Shown here: positions 8,132 to 16,946 of the stretch, in pieces | How positions within the stretch are numbered: position 1 is the stretch's first letter | How the letters are laid out: every line of letters starts with the position of its first letter | Assembly (NCBI GenBank): GCA_002238785.1 | Contig: MPNA01000010.1 | Span: forward strand, 51,562 to 115,561 | Reading direction: 5' to 3' | DNA from: a bacterium OM1 bin76 | GTDB lineage: Bacteria; Actinomycetota; Acidimicrobiia; Spongiisociales; ZC4RG35 | DNA length: 64,000 bases | Position numbers and translations under genes: made by a program | The notes under the pieces: model-generated | Seen by the model: only the letters and a program-made list of their open reading frames with translations | Told to the model about the DNA's origin: nothing | Database searches by the model: none

Positions 8132-9163
8132 ATGAAGAACCGCAAGATGACCCTCGGCATCTGCGCGATGCTGACCCTGGCCCTGCTGGCCTCGGCCTGC
8201 GGCGGCGAGGAAGAGGCCGAAGCGGACGGGCCCAGCCTGATCTATGTGACTCCCAACCCGATCGGGGTCAACAAGTTCCTCGAACTGGGGCAGGTAGGGA
8301 CCCAAAGGGTGGCCGATGAACTGGGCGGCGCCTGGAAGACCTTCGAGTCCACCAACGACTCCGACCGCCGGGCCAACATCGAGGCGGCCATCGACGAGGC
8401 GCCCGACGTGGTGGTGCTGACCACCTTCACCCTGGTGGAGTTGGCCGATGAACTGTCCAAGGCCAACCCCGACCAGAAGTTCATCCTGATCGACGCCTGT
8501 CCCGACGAACCCGCCGCCAACCTGCACTGCGGAGTGTTCCGCGAGCACGAGGGCGCCTACCTGCTGGGCATCATGGCGGGCCATCTCAGCCAGGCCAAGG
8601 AGATCGGTTCGGTGGTGGCGCTGGACATCCCGTTCCTGCACCGCTGGTCGGACAGCTTCGCGCTGGGCGCCCAGAGCATCGACCCCTCGATCACCGACAC
8701 GCAGGTGTTCATCGGGGGCGACAATCCCTTCTCCGATCCCGCCCGAGCCAAGGAGCAAGCCCTGGCGGTGGCCGCCAGGGGCGCCGATCACATCTTCGCG
8801 GTGGGCGCCGGCTCCAACGGCGGCATCTTCGAAGCAGCCGTCCAGGAGGGATTCCTGAGCTACGGCGTCGATGTCAACCAGTGCCCCGAGGCGCCCGGTC
8901 ACATCGTCGACAACAACCTCAAGCTGGTGGATGTCCTGGTGGAGCAGTTGGCCAAACAGGTCATTGACGGCACCGCCGGCCCGGTGGTGGCCTTCGGCCT
9001 GGCCGAGGGCGGCACCGGTGTGGTTGCGCTGTCCTCCGACGAGGAACTGGCCGATAGCCAGTGCGTGATCGCCGACCATCCCGACATCGTGGCTGCAGTC
9101 CGCGAGGCCCGGGACGGCATCGTGGCAGGCGACATCGTGGTCCCCGACCCCCTGTTCGGTTGA
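8132..9163 (+). CDS. BMP-family (BmpA/PnrA-like) nucleoside-binding lipoprotein
   Basis: 343 residues starting at ATG 8132, preceded by a strong AAGGAGGT (8118-8125). The signal peptide ends in the lipobox LLASAC, giving a lipid-anchored extracytoplasmic receptor. The body is a periplasmic-binding fold of the Bmp family: ADELGGAWKTFES, an FILIDACPD block and EGAYLLGIMAGHLSQ are characteristic. The family binds purine nucleosides or other amide-containing ligands. The ATPase and two permeases follow immediately, so this is the receptor of that ABC importer. Confidence 0.9.
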   Translation: MKNRKMTLGICAMLTLALLASACGGEEEAEADGPSLIYVTPNPIGVNKFLELGQVGTQRVADELGGAWKTFESTNDSDRRANIEAAIDEAPDVVVLTTFTLVELADELSKANPDQKFILIDACPDEPAANLHCGVFREHEGAYLLGIMAGHLSQAKEIGSVVALDIPFLHRWSDSFALGAQSIDPSITDTQVFIGGDNPFSDPARAKEQALAVAARGADHIFAVGAGSNGGIFEAAVQEGFLSYGVDVNQCPEAPGHIVDNNLKLVDVLVEQLAKQVIDGTAGPVVAFGLAEGGTGVVALSSDEELADSQCVIADHPDIVAAVREARDGIVAGDIVVPDPLFG

Positions 9164-9167
9164 TTAC

Positions 9168-10691
9168 TTGACATTGGAGCTGGAACTTCGCGGGATAACC
9201 AAGCGGTACCCCGGCGTTCTCGCCAACGACGCCGTCGACCTGGCGGTGCGTCCCGCGCAGATCCATGCCATCGTAGGAGAGAACGGGGCGGGCAAGACCA
9301 CCCTGATGTCGCTTCTGTACGGGCTGTTCCCCCCCGACGAGGGGGAGATCTTCATCCGGGGGGAACCGGTCCGCTTCTCATCAGCCTTGGACGCCATCGC
9401 CGCCGGGCTGGGGATGGTGCACCAGTCCTTCAAGCTGTTTCCCACCCTCAGCGTGGCCGACAACGTGGTGTTCCGCCACGAGCCCACCCGTCGCGGTCTC
9501 ATCGACCGGGCGGCCAGCGCCGCCCGGGTCCGGGACCTGGCCGATCGGTACGGCCTGGCGGTGGACCCCGAGGCGGCGGTGGAGGATCTTGCCGTGGGGG
9601 TGCTGCAACGGGTCGAGATACTGAAGGCCCTCTACCGCGACGCCCAGGTCCTGATCCTGGACGAGCCCACCGCGGTGCTCACTCCCCAGGAGCGCGACCA
9701 ACTCTTCGAGGTGATCAGGCGGCTGCGGGACGCGGGACGCACCATTTTGTTCATAACCCACAAGCTGGGTGAGGTGATGGCCATCTCCGACCGGGTGACG
9801 GTGCTGCGCAACGGGCGGGCGGTGGCCCATCTGGTGACCGCGGAGACCAATCCGGCCGAGATCACCCTGCACATGACCGGCCGGGCGGTCGACCTGGACC
9901 GCAGGGCTCCCGAACACGACCCCGACCAATTGGTCCTGGAGGTCAGCAACCTGACCGTGCGGGGAGGGCATGGACGCCCGGTGGTGGAAGACGCCAGCTT
10001 CGGGGTCAGGTCGGGCGAGATAGTGGGCATCGCCGGCGTGGCGGGGAACGGGCAGAGCGAGTTGATCGAAGCCCTGTGCGGGCTGCGGGAGACCGATGCC
10101 GGGTCGGTCACCCTTTCGGGGCGGGACATCAGCGATGCCGATGTTGCGGAGAGGCGAGCGGCCGGACTGGCGTACATACCGGAGGACCGCTACGGGGTGG
10201 GCACCACCCGCCAGGCCTCGGTCTCCGAGAACCTGCTGATGGGCCATCAACGTCAACCGAGGATCCAGCAAAAGGGCTGGTTTGACCGGGAGGCGGTGGT
10301 GGGGCTGACCCGCCGCCTGGTGGAAGTCTTCGGGATCAAGGTGGGTTCGGTTTCCGGCCCGGTCTCCAACCTCTCGGGCGGCAACCTGCAGAAGGTGGTG
10401 GTGGCCCGGGAGATGGAGCACGGCACTGCTCTTCTCATCGCGGAGCAGCCCACCCGTGGTCTCGACATCGGCGCCATCGAGTTTGTTCACAGCCAGTTGA
10501 TCGCCTATCGCGACCAGGGAGGGGCGGTGCTGATGGTGTCGGCCGAACTGTCGGAGATCCTGGCGCTGAGCACCCGGATCCTGGTGATGTTCGAAGGGCG
10601 TATCGTGGCCAGCCTCGATCCCCGCCGGGTCGCCGAGCCCGAGATCGGCCTGTACATGACCGGAGCGCACACGGAGGCGGCGGTTGCCTAG
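9168..10691 (+). CDS. ABC transporter ATP-binding protein, duplicated (NupO/RbsA-like)
   Basis: 507 residues with two ATPase domains. Domain 1 has Walker A GENGAGKTTL (about residue 37), a degenerate signature (DLAVGVLQR) and Walker B LILDEPTAVL. Domain 2 has a relaxed Walker A, GVAGNGQSEL, a normal signature LSGGNLQK and LIAEQPTRGLD. This asymmetry is usual for the nucleoside and ribose importers. Start TTG 9168 lies 4 bp after the receptor stop. It energises the two permeases encoded downstream. Confidence 0.92.
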   Translation: MTLELELRGITKRYPGVLANDAVDLAVRPAQIHAIVGENGAGKTTLMSLLYGLFPPDEGEIFIRGEPVRFSSALDAIAAGLGMVHQSFKLFPTLSVADNVVFRHEPTRRGLIDRAASAARVRDLADRYGLAVDPEAAVEDLAVGVLQRVEILKALYRDAQVLILDEPTAVLTPQERDQLFEVIRRLRDAGRTILFITHKLGEVMAISDRVTVLRNGRAVAHLVTAETNPAEITLHMTGRAVDLDRRAPEHDPDQLVLEVSNLTVRGGHGRPVVEDASFGVRSGEIVGIAGVAGNGQSELIEALCGLRETDAGSVTLSGRDISDADVAERRAAGLAYIPEDRYGVGTTRQASVSENLLMGHQRQPRIQQKGWFDREAVVGLTRRLVEVFGIKVGSVSGPVSNLSGGNLQKVVVAREMEHGTALLIAEQPTRGLDIGAIEFVHSQLIAYRDQGGAVLMVSAELSEILALSTRILVMFEGRIVASLDPRRVAEPEIGLYMTGAHTEAAVA

Positions 10692-11778
10692 GAGGTTCTT
10701 GGACGAACTGCGGAGCCTGAGCCAGCGGGCCCTGGTGAGCCCGGTGACGTTCTCTCTGCTGTTCGCCTTCGCCCTGGCCGCCGCCATCGTCGCCATCACC
10801 GGAGGCGATCCACTGGCGGCAGGGGAGGAGATGTTCACCGGAGCGGTGACCGGTTCGGGTTTGCGCAACACCCTGGGCAGGGCCATCCCCATAATCGGCA
10901 TGGCTCTGGCCGTCTCCATCGCCTTCCGATCAGGAATCATCAACCTGGGAGGAGAGGGCCAGATGGTGATCGGCGGCCTGGCGGGAACGATCGTGGCCAT
11001 CTACCTGCCCGGTCCGGGGTTCTTGATCGTCCCCACCGCCATGGTCGCCGGAGCCGTGGTGGGCGCCTTGTGGGCCATGCTTCCCGCCTACGGGCAGACC
11101 AAGCTGCGGCTTCCCATTCTCATTACCAGCCTTCTCCTCAATTACGTGGCCCGGGCCATCACCGGATACCTGGTGCGGTTCCCACTGTCGGATGTCTCGG
11201 TGACCCTGGCCACCACCCGCCAGGTCCCCGAGACCGCCCGGATGCCGAAGATGCCCATATTCGGAGGGGTGAGCCTGTCCTTGATCCTTGTCATCCTGCT
11301 GGTGGTGTTGCTCTGGTTGGTCTACACCCGCACCGTGGTGGGTTACGAGACGCAGATGGCCGGGTTCAACATGCGCTCTGCCCGTTACGGAGGGATCGAT
11401 GTGGAGCAGCGGACGGTTCAGGTGATGGTGGTGGGTGGCGCGATCGGGGGACTGATCGGAACTCATCTCATCATCGGCGAGGCCCTGCGCTTCATTGACG
11501 GCGAACTGGTGCTGAGCGGCTTTGCCTGGACCGGTCTCCTGGTGGCGCTGCTGGCGGTGAACCGCCCCATCCCCATCTTCGTCACGGGACTGTTCTTCTC
11601 CGGTCTGCAGATCGGAGGCCTGGCCATGCAGCGCAACGCCGGGGTGTCGTGGCGTCTCTCCCAGGTGCTGCAGGCGGTGGTGATCGTGGCGGTGGCCTGC
11701 CGTCTCGCCATCCGGCGCAGTGACCGCCCCACGGCAGAAGCGGGCGAAACCGAGGCGGCGGGGTTGGGGGAGGTCTGA
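10684..11778 (+). CDS. ABC transporter permease (NupP-like)
   Basis: 364 residues, about 8-10 membrane segments; BPD_transp_2 family. INLGGEGQMVIGG and PAYGQTKLRLP(I)LITSLLLNY are typical of the first nucleoside permease. It overlaps the ATPase gene by 8 bp (start TTG 10684), and its stop shares a base with the next start (TGATG). It forms the membrane channel with the following permease. Confidence 0.9.
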   Translation: MPRRFLDELRSLSQRALVSPVTFSLLFAFALAAAIVAITGGDPLAAGEEMFTGAVTGSGLRNTLGRAIPIIGMALAVSIAFRSGIINLGGEGQMVIGGLAGTIVAIYLPGPGFLIVPTAMVAGAVVGALWAMLPAYGQTKLRLPILITSLLLNYVARAITGYLVRFPLSDVSVTLATTRQVPETARMPKMPIFGGVSLSLILVILLVVLLWLVYTRTVVGYETQMAGFNMRSARYGGIDVEQRTVQVMVVGGAIGGLIGTHLIIGEALRFIDGELVLSGFAWTGLLVALLAVNRPIPIFVTGLFFSGLQIGGLAMQRNAGVSWRLSQVLQAVVIVAVACRLAIRRSDRPTAEAGETEAAGLGEV

Positions 11779-12695
11779 TGTTCGAGCAGATCTTCGACAC
11801 CGCCCTGTTCGACTCGGCCACCCGGGCGATGATTCCCATCCTGCTGGCGGCGCTGGGTGGGATGATCTGCGAGAGGGCCGGGGTTTTCCAGATCGCCCTG
11901 GAGGGGATCATGCTGGCGGGGGCCTTCGCGGCGGTGGCCGGTTCCTATCTGGCTCTCAGTTCCGGCGTGGGGGTGATCTTCGGGATGGCGGCCGGGATGC
12001 TGATAGCCCTGGCTCTCGCCTACGGCACGGTGACTCGCCGCGGCGATTCCATCGTGCTGGGGATAGCTCTGAACCTGCTGGCGATGGGTCTCACCGGGTT
12101 CTTGCTGCCGCAGCTTTTCGATGTGCGGGGGGTCTTCCAGCACCCCCGCATCGACGGATTGGACAGGATCGCCATTCCGGGTCTGTCGCAGATCCCATGG
12201 GTCGGACCGGTGCTGTTCGACAACACCATCCCCACCTACCTGGCGCTTTTGTTGGTGCCGGCCCTGTGGGTGTTCCTGTTCCGCTCTCCGATCGGCTTGC
12301 GTCTGCGGGGGGTTGGTGAGCGGCCCCTGGCTGCGGAGACTCTCGGGGTGAGTCCGACCGTCTACAAATACGGAGCGGTTCTGGCCTCCGGCGCCCTGGC
12401 CGGGATGGCCGGTGCTCAACTTTCATTGGGCAACGTGGTGCAGTTCGCCGAGAACATGTCGAGCGGCCGGGGATGGGTGGCGGTGGTGGCGGTGATGCTG
12501 GGCCGGGCCCATCCGGTGGGTGTGGTCGGCGCATGTGCCCTGTTCGCCCTGGCCGAGGCGCTCGGCTTCCGCTTCCAGGGCAACGGTCTCCCGGTGCAGA
12601 TAACCGATGCGCTGCCCTTCGTGGTGACCCTCATAGCCCTGGTGGTCGCCCGAAAGCGCTTCGCTCGTCTCCTGGACCTGACCACCGCGGGTTGA
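11778..12695 (+). CDS. ABC transporter permease (NupQ-like)
   Basis: 305 residues, about 8 membrane segments. ERAGVFQIALEGIMLAGAF near the N-terminus and LRGVGERPLAAETLGV in the cytoplasmic loop are hallmarks of the second permease of BMP-type importers. ATG overlaps the previous stop by one base. It is the last gene of the transporter set; the serine hydrolase gene starts 51 bp on. Confidence 0.9.
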   Translation: MFEQIFDTALFDSATRAMIPILLAALGGMICERAGVFQIALEGIMLAGAFAAVAGSYLALSSGVGVIFGMAAGMLIALALAYGTVTRRGDSIVLGIALNLLAMGLTGFLLPQLFDVRGVFQHPRIDGLDRIAIPGLSQIPWVGPVLFDNTIPTYLALLLVPALWVFLFRSPIGLRLRGVGERPLAAETLGVSPTVYKYGAVLASGALAGMAGAQLSLGNVVQFAENMSSGRGWVAVVAVMLGRAHPVGVVGACALFALAEALGFRFQGNGLPVQITDALPFVVTLIALVVARKRFARLLDLTTAG

Positions 12696-12746
12696 TCGGA
12701 GTTCAATGGGATACCCGACCGAGTTGAGATCCGGGGGAGCACTCCG

Positions 12747-13592
12747 GTGAGCAGCAGGATGCTCTGGGAGCGCTTGGAGAAGCGGTTGCATCGCCAGGTC
12801 GAGGACTTCGCCGGGGTGGCGGGGGTCTCGGTGCTGGACCTGGAACGTGGAGACGCGGTGTCGGTACGTGGCAATGAGGAGTTCCCCACGGCGTCCACCA
12901 TCAAGATTCACATCTTGACACAGTTGCTGAGCCGTGCCGGCAGGGGTGAGGTAGACCTTGCAGACCGCGTCAGGATCAAACCGCAGATGCGCGGAACCGG
13001 CAGTGGAGTCCTGCACTACCTGGAGGGTGAGCCCGAGTTGTCAGTGCTGGACGTGGCCATCCTGATGATCATCGTGTCGGACAACACGGCCACCAACCTG
13101 TGCATCGACTGGGCGGGCATGGAGGCGACGAACTCATTGTTGGGTGACATGGGCCTGACCGCCACGAAGTTGAGGCGCAAGATGATGGACAGCGAGGCCA
13201 TTCACCGGGGCGAGGAGAATGTCTCCACGCCCAACGAACTGGTCGCCATGCTGCAGATGCTGTATCAGGGCAAGCCGTCATCGGAGGTGGCGGAGCAGGT
13301 CCTGAGGATCATCGGCAAGCCCAAGTCCACGCCGTTGAATCGCGCCATACCGTCGGATCTGGCGGTTGCGAACAAATCGGGCGGCATGGAACGGGTCCGC
13401 TGCGATGCCGGGATCGTGTTCCTGGAACACCGACCCTACGCTATCGCGGTGATGACCAAGTTCGCCCTGGAGGACGTCACCCGCCAGGAGGCCTTCATCG
13501 TGGACGTGGCGCGGGAGGTGCACCTCACGATGGTGGCGCTGGACAGCACCAACGACTTCGGACTGGGCGTCCTCAAGTTCACGGGTTACTAG
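12747..13592 (+). CDS. serine hydrolase, class A beta-lactamase-like
   Basis: 281 residues from GTG 12747. The three active-site elements are present: STIK (SxxK, about residue 50), SDN (about 112) and KSGG (about 210); EENVSTPNEL looks like the omega-loop Glu/Asn region. No signal peptide is visible, so unlike secreted beta-lactamases this protein is predicted to be cytoplasmic or exported by another route. Many actinobacterial relatives act on peptides or esters rather than beta-lactams. Resistance cannot be inferred from sequence alone. Confidence 0.85.
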   Translation: MSSRMLWERLEKRLHRQVEDFAGVAGVSVLDLERGDAVSVRGNEEFPTASTIKIHILTQLLSRAGRGEVDLADRVRIKPQMRGTGSGVLHYLEGEPELSVLDVAILMIIVSDNTATNLCIDWAGMEATNSLLGDMGLTATKLRRKMMDSEAIHRGEENVSTPNELVAMLQMLYQGKPSSEVAEQVLRIIGKPKSTPLNRAIPSDLAVANKSGGMERVRCDAGIVFLEHRPYAIAVMTKFALEDVTRQEAFIVDVAREVHLTMVALDSTNDFGLGVLKFTGY

Positions 13593-13744
13593 CGACGGCG
13601 CCGCTTCCGGCGTGCCGCCTCTTCTTCTGAGTTCACCGGCGTTGTCCTCGGTGGCGGTGTGTGCCATGGTGGTTGCCGGAGAAGGTTCCTCGCCCTCGGA
13701 TTGCGACCCAACCGGGATGACTATTCTCAGCTACGGCTGAAGCT
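13593..13744. other. short intergenic stretch
   Basis: 152 bp between the serine hydrolase gene and the NfeD/flotillin pair. No gene, strong hairpin or clear promoter was recognised. Confidence 0.4.
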
Positions 13745-14287
13745 ATGTTGGGAGCGGCCGTACTTTTCATTTATATCTTTGCTCTGGCGGTAGGCTTCCC
13801 GCTGTTGCTGGTATTCGCTTTCGGAGGTGAATTGGGAGCGGATACCGACACCGGTTCGGATGGAGGCTTCTTTTCCTGGATCTCGCTCAGCGCGGTATCC
13901 TTCGGCGCGGTGTTCTTCGGACTTACGGGTCTGATCACGGTCTGGGTGGGCCTCTCCGCGCTGCCAGGGGTGTTGGTCGCCGCCGGAGTGGGTGTGCTGG
14001 GAGCATCCTTCCACAACGCCCTGTTCGGCTGGCTGCGCCGCACCGAGGCGTCCAGCGAGGTCACCAACCAGGATCTGGTGGGCTCGAGGGCCTTGGTGGT
14101 GTTGGAAGTGTCCACCGATCACCGGGGGCAGGTGGTCCTCGATGCGGCCGGGGCGCGCCATCGGATCAGCGCCGCGCCTGCCAACTCGGAGGATGTATTG
14201 AAAAAGGGCGAGAGGGTCGCCATCGTGGGGGTGGACGGCGCCATCGCTCTTGTAGAAAGTCTCGAAGAAAAAAAGGAACGTGAATAA
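13745..14287 (+). CDS. NfeD-like membrane protein with OB-fold tail
   Basis: 180 residues. The first two thirds contain three or four hydrophobic segments; the C-terminal 70 residues (LVGSRALVVLEVS to VAIVGVDGAIALVES) resemble the OB-fold of short NfeD/YuaF proteins. Such proteins are co-encoded with flotillins and act in membrane microdomain organisation. Its stop shares one base with the flotillin ATG (TAATG), which supports the pairing. Confidence 0.8.
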   Translation: MLGAAVLFIYIFALAVGFPLLLVFAFGGELGADTDTGSDGGFFSWISLSAVSFGAVFFGLTGLITVWVGLSALPGVLVAAGVGVLGASFHNALFGWLRRTEASSEVTNQDLVGSRALVVLEVSTDHRGQVVLDAAGARHRISAAPANSEDVLKKGERVAIVGVDGAIALVESLEEKKERE

Positions 14288-15591
14288 TGATTGATAGCTC
14301 GCTTCTGCCGGTGGTTGCCGGTGTCGCACTGGCTCTGGTGGTGTTGATCCTGATCCTCATCATCAAATCTCTGATAATCATCTGCCCGCCCAACCGCGTA
14401 GCGGTCATTTCCGGCCGCAAGAGGGCGCTGTCTGACGGGCGGATGGTGGGATACCGCCTGCTGCAGGGGGGAAGGACGATCCGGATCCCCCTGATCGAAC
14501 GGGTGCAGTGGATGAATCTGAACACCATTCCGCTGGAGGTGGCGGTCACCAACGCCTATTCGCGGGGGACTATCCCTCTCAACGTGGCGGGCATCGCCAA
14601 TGTCAAAGTCTCCAGCCGCGAGGGTCTGCTGGAGAATGCCGCCGAGCGGTTCCTGGGGCGTTCCAGCGCTCAGATCGGACAGATCGCCAAGGAGACACTG
14701 GAGGCCAACCTCAGGGGCGTGTTGGCCACCCTGTCGCCGGAGGAAGTGAACGAGGACCGGCTCAAGTTCTCCCAGCAGTTGATTGACGAAGCGGACGACG
14801 ACATCAAGACCCTGGGATTGGAACTGGACGTCCTCAAGATCCAGAATGTCACCGATGATGTCAGTTACTTGACCTCGGTGGGGCGTCGATTGACGGCCAA
14901 AGTCGTACGGGACGCCCGCGTGGCCGAAGCCGAACGCAAGGCCGAAGCGGAGCAGGCAGAGGCCAATGCGCGGCAGCTGGGGCAGATCGCCGGCATCGAG
15001 GCGGACAAGAACATCGTGGTGGAACGCAACGCCTTGCGGGTTCGCACCGCCGAGTTGGAAGCCGTTTCCAACGCTCGCGAAGAAGAGGCTTTGGTGGCGG
15101 GAGACGTCGCCAAGGTGGTGGCCAGCCAGGAGTTGGAGGGCCAGCGCATCGAGCTTGAGAAGCGGCGAGTGGAAGCGGCGGTGGTGGTTCCTGCCCGAGC
15201 CGATCTGGAGGCTCAGCAGTTGCTGGCCCGAGCCGAAGCAGCGTCCATCATCGAGGACGGGAGAGCCCAAGTGGAGGTGTTCAAGCTCCTCACCGACCAG
15301 TACCAGGCAGCCGGAAAGGACGGCCACCATGTGCTGGTTCTCAACATGCTGCCCGAACTGATCGACAAGATCGTCGCCACGGTGCAAGGAGTCAACATCG
15401 ACCGGGTGGCAGTGGTGGACTCCAACAGCGAGCGGGGCGGAAGCGGCGGGGGCATACCCGGCCTCGTGTCGCAACTGCCCGCCGCACTGGTTGCTCTCAC
15501 CGAGCAGATAGACGCCGCAACCGGAGTGGACATCCTGGGTTCGCTGCGCCGCAGTGATTCAGAAGAGAACGAGGACGACGAGCCGGCCTAA
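14287..15591 (+). CDS. floT: flotillin-like SPFH-domain protein
   Basis: 434 residues. One N-terminal membrane segment (about 8-30) is followed by the SPFH/band-7 domain (RVAVISGRKRALSDGR to VLKIQNVTDD). A long Ala/Glu-rich coiled coil comes next (about 215-350, EAERKAEAEQAEANARQ), then the conserved tail with LPELIDKIVATVQGVN. Architecture and length match bacterial FloT/YuaG, a scaffold of ordered membrane domains. Preceded by its NfeD partner. Confidence 0.93.
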   Translation: MIDSSLLPVVAGVALALVVLILILIIKSLIIICPPNRVAVISGRKRALSDGRMVGYRLLQGGRTIRIPLIERVQWMNLNTIPLEVAVTNAYSRGTIPLNVAGIANVKVSSREGLLENAAERFLGRSSAQIGQIAKETLEANLRGVLATLSPEEVNEDRLKFSQQLIDEADDDIKTLGLELDVLKIQNVTDDVSYLTSVGRRLTAKVVRDARVAEAERKAEAEQAEANARQLGQIAGIEADKNIVVERNALRVRTAELEAVSNAREEEALVAGDVAKVVASQELEGQRIELEKRRVEAAVVVPARADLEAQQLLARAEAASIIEDGRAQVEVFKLLTDQYQAAGKDGHHVLVLNMLPELIDKIVATVQGVNIDRVAVVDSNSERGGSGGGIPGLVSQLPAALVALTEQIDAATGVDILGSLRRSDSEENEDDEPA

Positions 15592-16191
15592 CAGTTCACC
15601 TTCGTCGGGTCACAACTGCTGACAGGACGTTTCTTCGGTAAGGCCGGATAAGTCCGGAATAAAGTGTGGAATAGCGAGGTACCGCTAGCCCCTCCCGCCA
15701 CGGAAGAGGTCGCGAAAATCCGGCCTTGAGGGCCCACCCCGCCTCCACCGTGCCATGGGTCGAACGGGCTCTGCCCAGGCTTGACAGAGCGTTACTGGTT
15801 CAATTTGAGCCGTCAGTGAGCCGGGCAATACCGGCGGATGTTCCTATCTGGCTTGTGACACCAGCTGCCATCGCAGGGTTAGCTTGACCATTAAGGGACT
15901 GATGCACGCGAGCGAAGTTGTTAACCACGTGCTCAGTGCTGCTGCCCTGAGCTCCAGTCAACTTGGCTTTAAAAAAGGCACGACCGAACCCCAGGTCACA
16001 CTGGATATTCGTAGTGGCATCACTGTTATTCTGCTAAGGTGACGGATCAAAGGCAAAGTCATCTGACCGTGAAGGGAACCGGCATGCACTACTACTTTTC
16101 CCCACCACATTTCTCCTTGCCAATCTGGTGATCCAACACCGCAGAAATGCGGCATACTTGCTCTAAGGGCAAACCCACCAAAGGAGGCATT
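15592..16191. other. 600 bp gene-poor region
   Basis: No convincing coding sequence. It contains a small hairpin, CCGGA-taag-TCCGG at 15644-15657, that could end flotillin transcription; a dispersed repeat copy at 15730-15784; a TGTGACA at 15854-15860; and a GAAA-tetraloop hairpin, CCGCA-gaaa-TGCGG at 16139-16152, shortly before the next gene. GC content is lower than in surrounding genes. Confidence 0.5.
15730..15784. repeat. dispersed intergenic repeat, copy A
   Basis: Starts GGGCCCACCCCGCCTCCACC and ends near GCCCAGGCTTGA. It aligns along its whole length with 29798-29853 (about four fifths identical by eye) and more weakly with 42252-42306. Confidence 0.6.
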
Positions 16192-16395
16192 GTGGATCAT
16201 CGACTTGTTGAGCTAGTAGGCATGATATCCGACGACCCGTACATCACACCGGAACAGGTCATGGAACAGATGAAACTGGAACCCAGCGAGTTCTGGGATC
16301 TGGTTGACGAACTCCAAACCCACATCGAGGCAGGACGTCCCATTCCCCGTCGGCGCACCAAGACCACCTGGAGAGACGTTCTGGCCTATGGATGA
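16192..16395 (+). CDS. small protein, possible helix-turn-helix, unknown function
   Basis: 67 residues from GTG 16192, chosen because a perfect AAAGGAGG lies 4 bp upstream; an in-frame ATG further upstream lacks a ribosome site. The protein is helical and acidic (ITPEQVMEQMKLEPSEFWDLVDEL), consistent with a small DNA-binding helix-turn-helix, and ends in a basic stretch (RRRTKTTWRD). Its stop overlaps the start of the next small gene. No family recognised. Confidence 0.6.
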   Translation: MDHRLVELVGMISDDPYITPEQVMEQMKLEPSEFWDLVDELQTHIEAGRPIPRRRTKTTWRDVLAYG

Positions 16396-16630
16396 CTGGC
16401 CGGCTTGGACGCTAGTCACACTAGGAGCCATCATCGGTGGGGGGGCTGGCAATATCATTACTGGGCTCTTTGGACTACGGACACACCGTGCCCAAGCCAC
16501 ACGGGCAATGGTTGAAGCTCAAAGTACCGTAATTCGCGATCTGGCCTTTGCGTATGACCTAGTGACACAACAGCCAGAGATCGTTAGATGGATCAAATGG
16601 GCACAAAAAGCCAGACCTCCCACAACCTGA
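16388..16630 (+). CDS. small single-pass membrane protein, unknown function
   Basis: 80 residues from ATG 16388, overlapping the previous gene by 8 bp. One glycine-rich membrane segment (about residues 7-30, LVTLGAIIGGGAGNIITGL) precedes an amphipathic tail. Size and topology recall phage holin-like or toxin-like proteins, but no motif supports either. The overlap implies co-translation with the upstream small protein. Confidence 0.5.
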   Translation: MDDWPAWTLVTLGAIIGGGAGNIITGLFGLRTHRAQATRAMVEAQSTVIRDLAFAYDLVTQQPEIVRWIKWAQKARPPTT

Positions 16631-16705
16631 CGTCCTGTAACCCCACCCGTCGCTTCGGTTTATGTCATGGTCGAGACGCCATACAGGACCGCTGATCCAT
16701 TACCC

Positions 16706-16730
16706 GGTGGGGCTAGCCCCCAGCCCCACC
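16706..16730. terminator. putative intrinsic terminator hairpin
   Basis: Perfect 9-bp inverted repeat with a 7-nt loop, 76 bp after the stop of the small membrane gene and between convergent genes. No strong T-run follows, so the terminator role is tentative. Confidence 0.45.
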
Positions 16731-16800
16731 TTCAAACTGAACCAGGAGGCCCTCACTCATCCAAGCATTCTGTCAACCACGTCCCTGGGAAGTACACTTA

Positions 16801-16887
16801 GCGGAACCGTCTCGGTGTTTTGGCTCCTACCACGATGGGTGGTTGCTGTGACAAAGGCAACCACCAGGGCCAGGTGTTTTTGACACC
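16801..16887. repeat. dispersed intergenic repeat, copy X (TGTGACA hairpin)
   Basis: CGGAACCGTCTCGGTGTTTT leads to a 9-bp stem GGTGGTTGC/GCAACCACC (16838-16846 with 16857-16865). The loop TGTGACAAAG is followed by GGTGTTTTTGACACC. It aligns with copies at 29901-29986 and 52711-52806. Confidence 0.6.
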
Positions 16888-16946
16888 TTCCCCACTGTTC
16901 GAAGGAGGGTTGTCGAAAGCAAGAGCCGAACAGGGCCTCTGTTTGG

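Larger units (their letters stand above)
16631..16946. other. 316 bp intergenic region with hairpins
   Basis: No gene seen. It holds the perfect 9-bp stem GGTGGGGCT/AGCCCCACC (16706-16714 with 16722-16730), a dispersed repeat copy at 16801-16887 and a small GGTGT/ACACC hairpin (16873-16887) with a T-rich loop. It separates a rightward gene pair from a leftward gene, so the hairpins may act as bidirectional terminators. Confidence 0.55.

Noticed and set aside
9381..11000. 540-codon leftward frame opposite the ABC ATPase
   Set aside because: Antisense to clear Walker A and signature motifs; no domain content.
12747..13592. Antibiotic-resistance beta-lactamase
   Set aside because: The fold motifs are there, but no signal peptide and no resistance context; only the serine hydrolase family is supported.
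14119..15474. Long leftward frame opposite the flotillin gene
   Set aside because: High-GC shadow; the rightward frame has a full SPFH/flotillin architecture.
16192..16630. Prophage remnant
   Set aside because: Two small genes alone; no integrase, structural gene, tRNA target or att repeat nearby.
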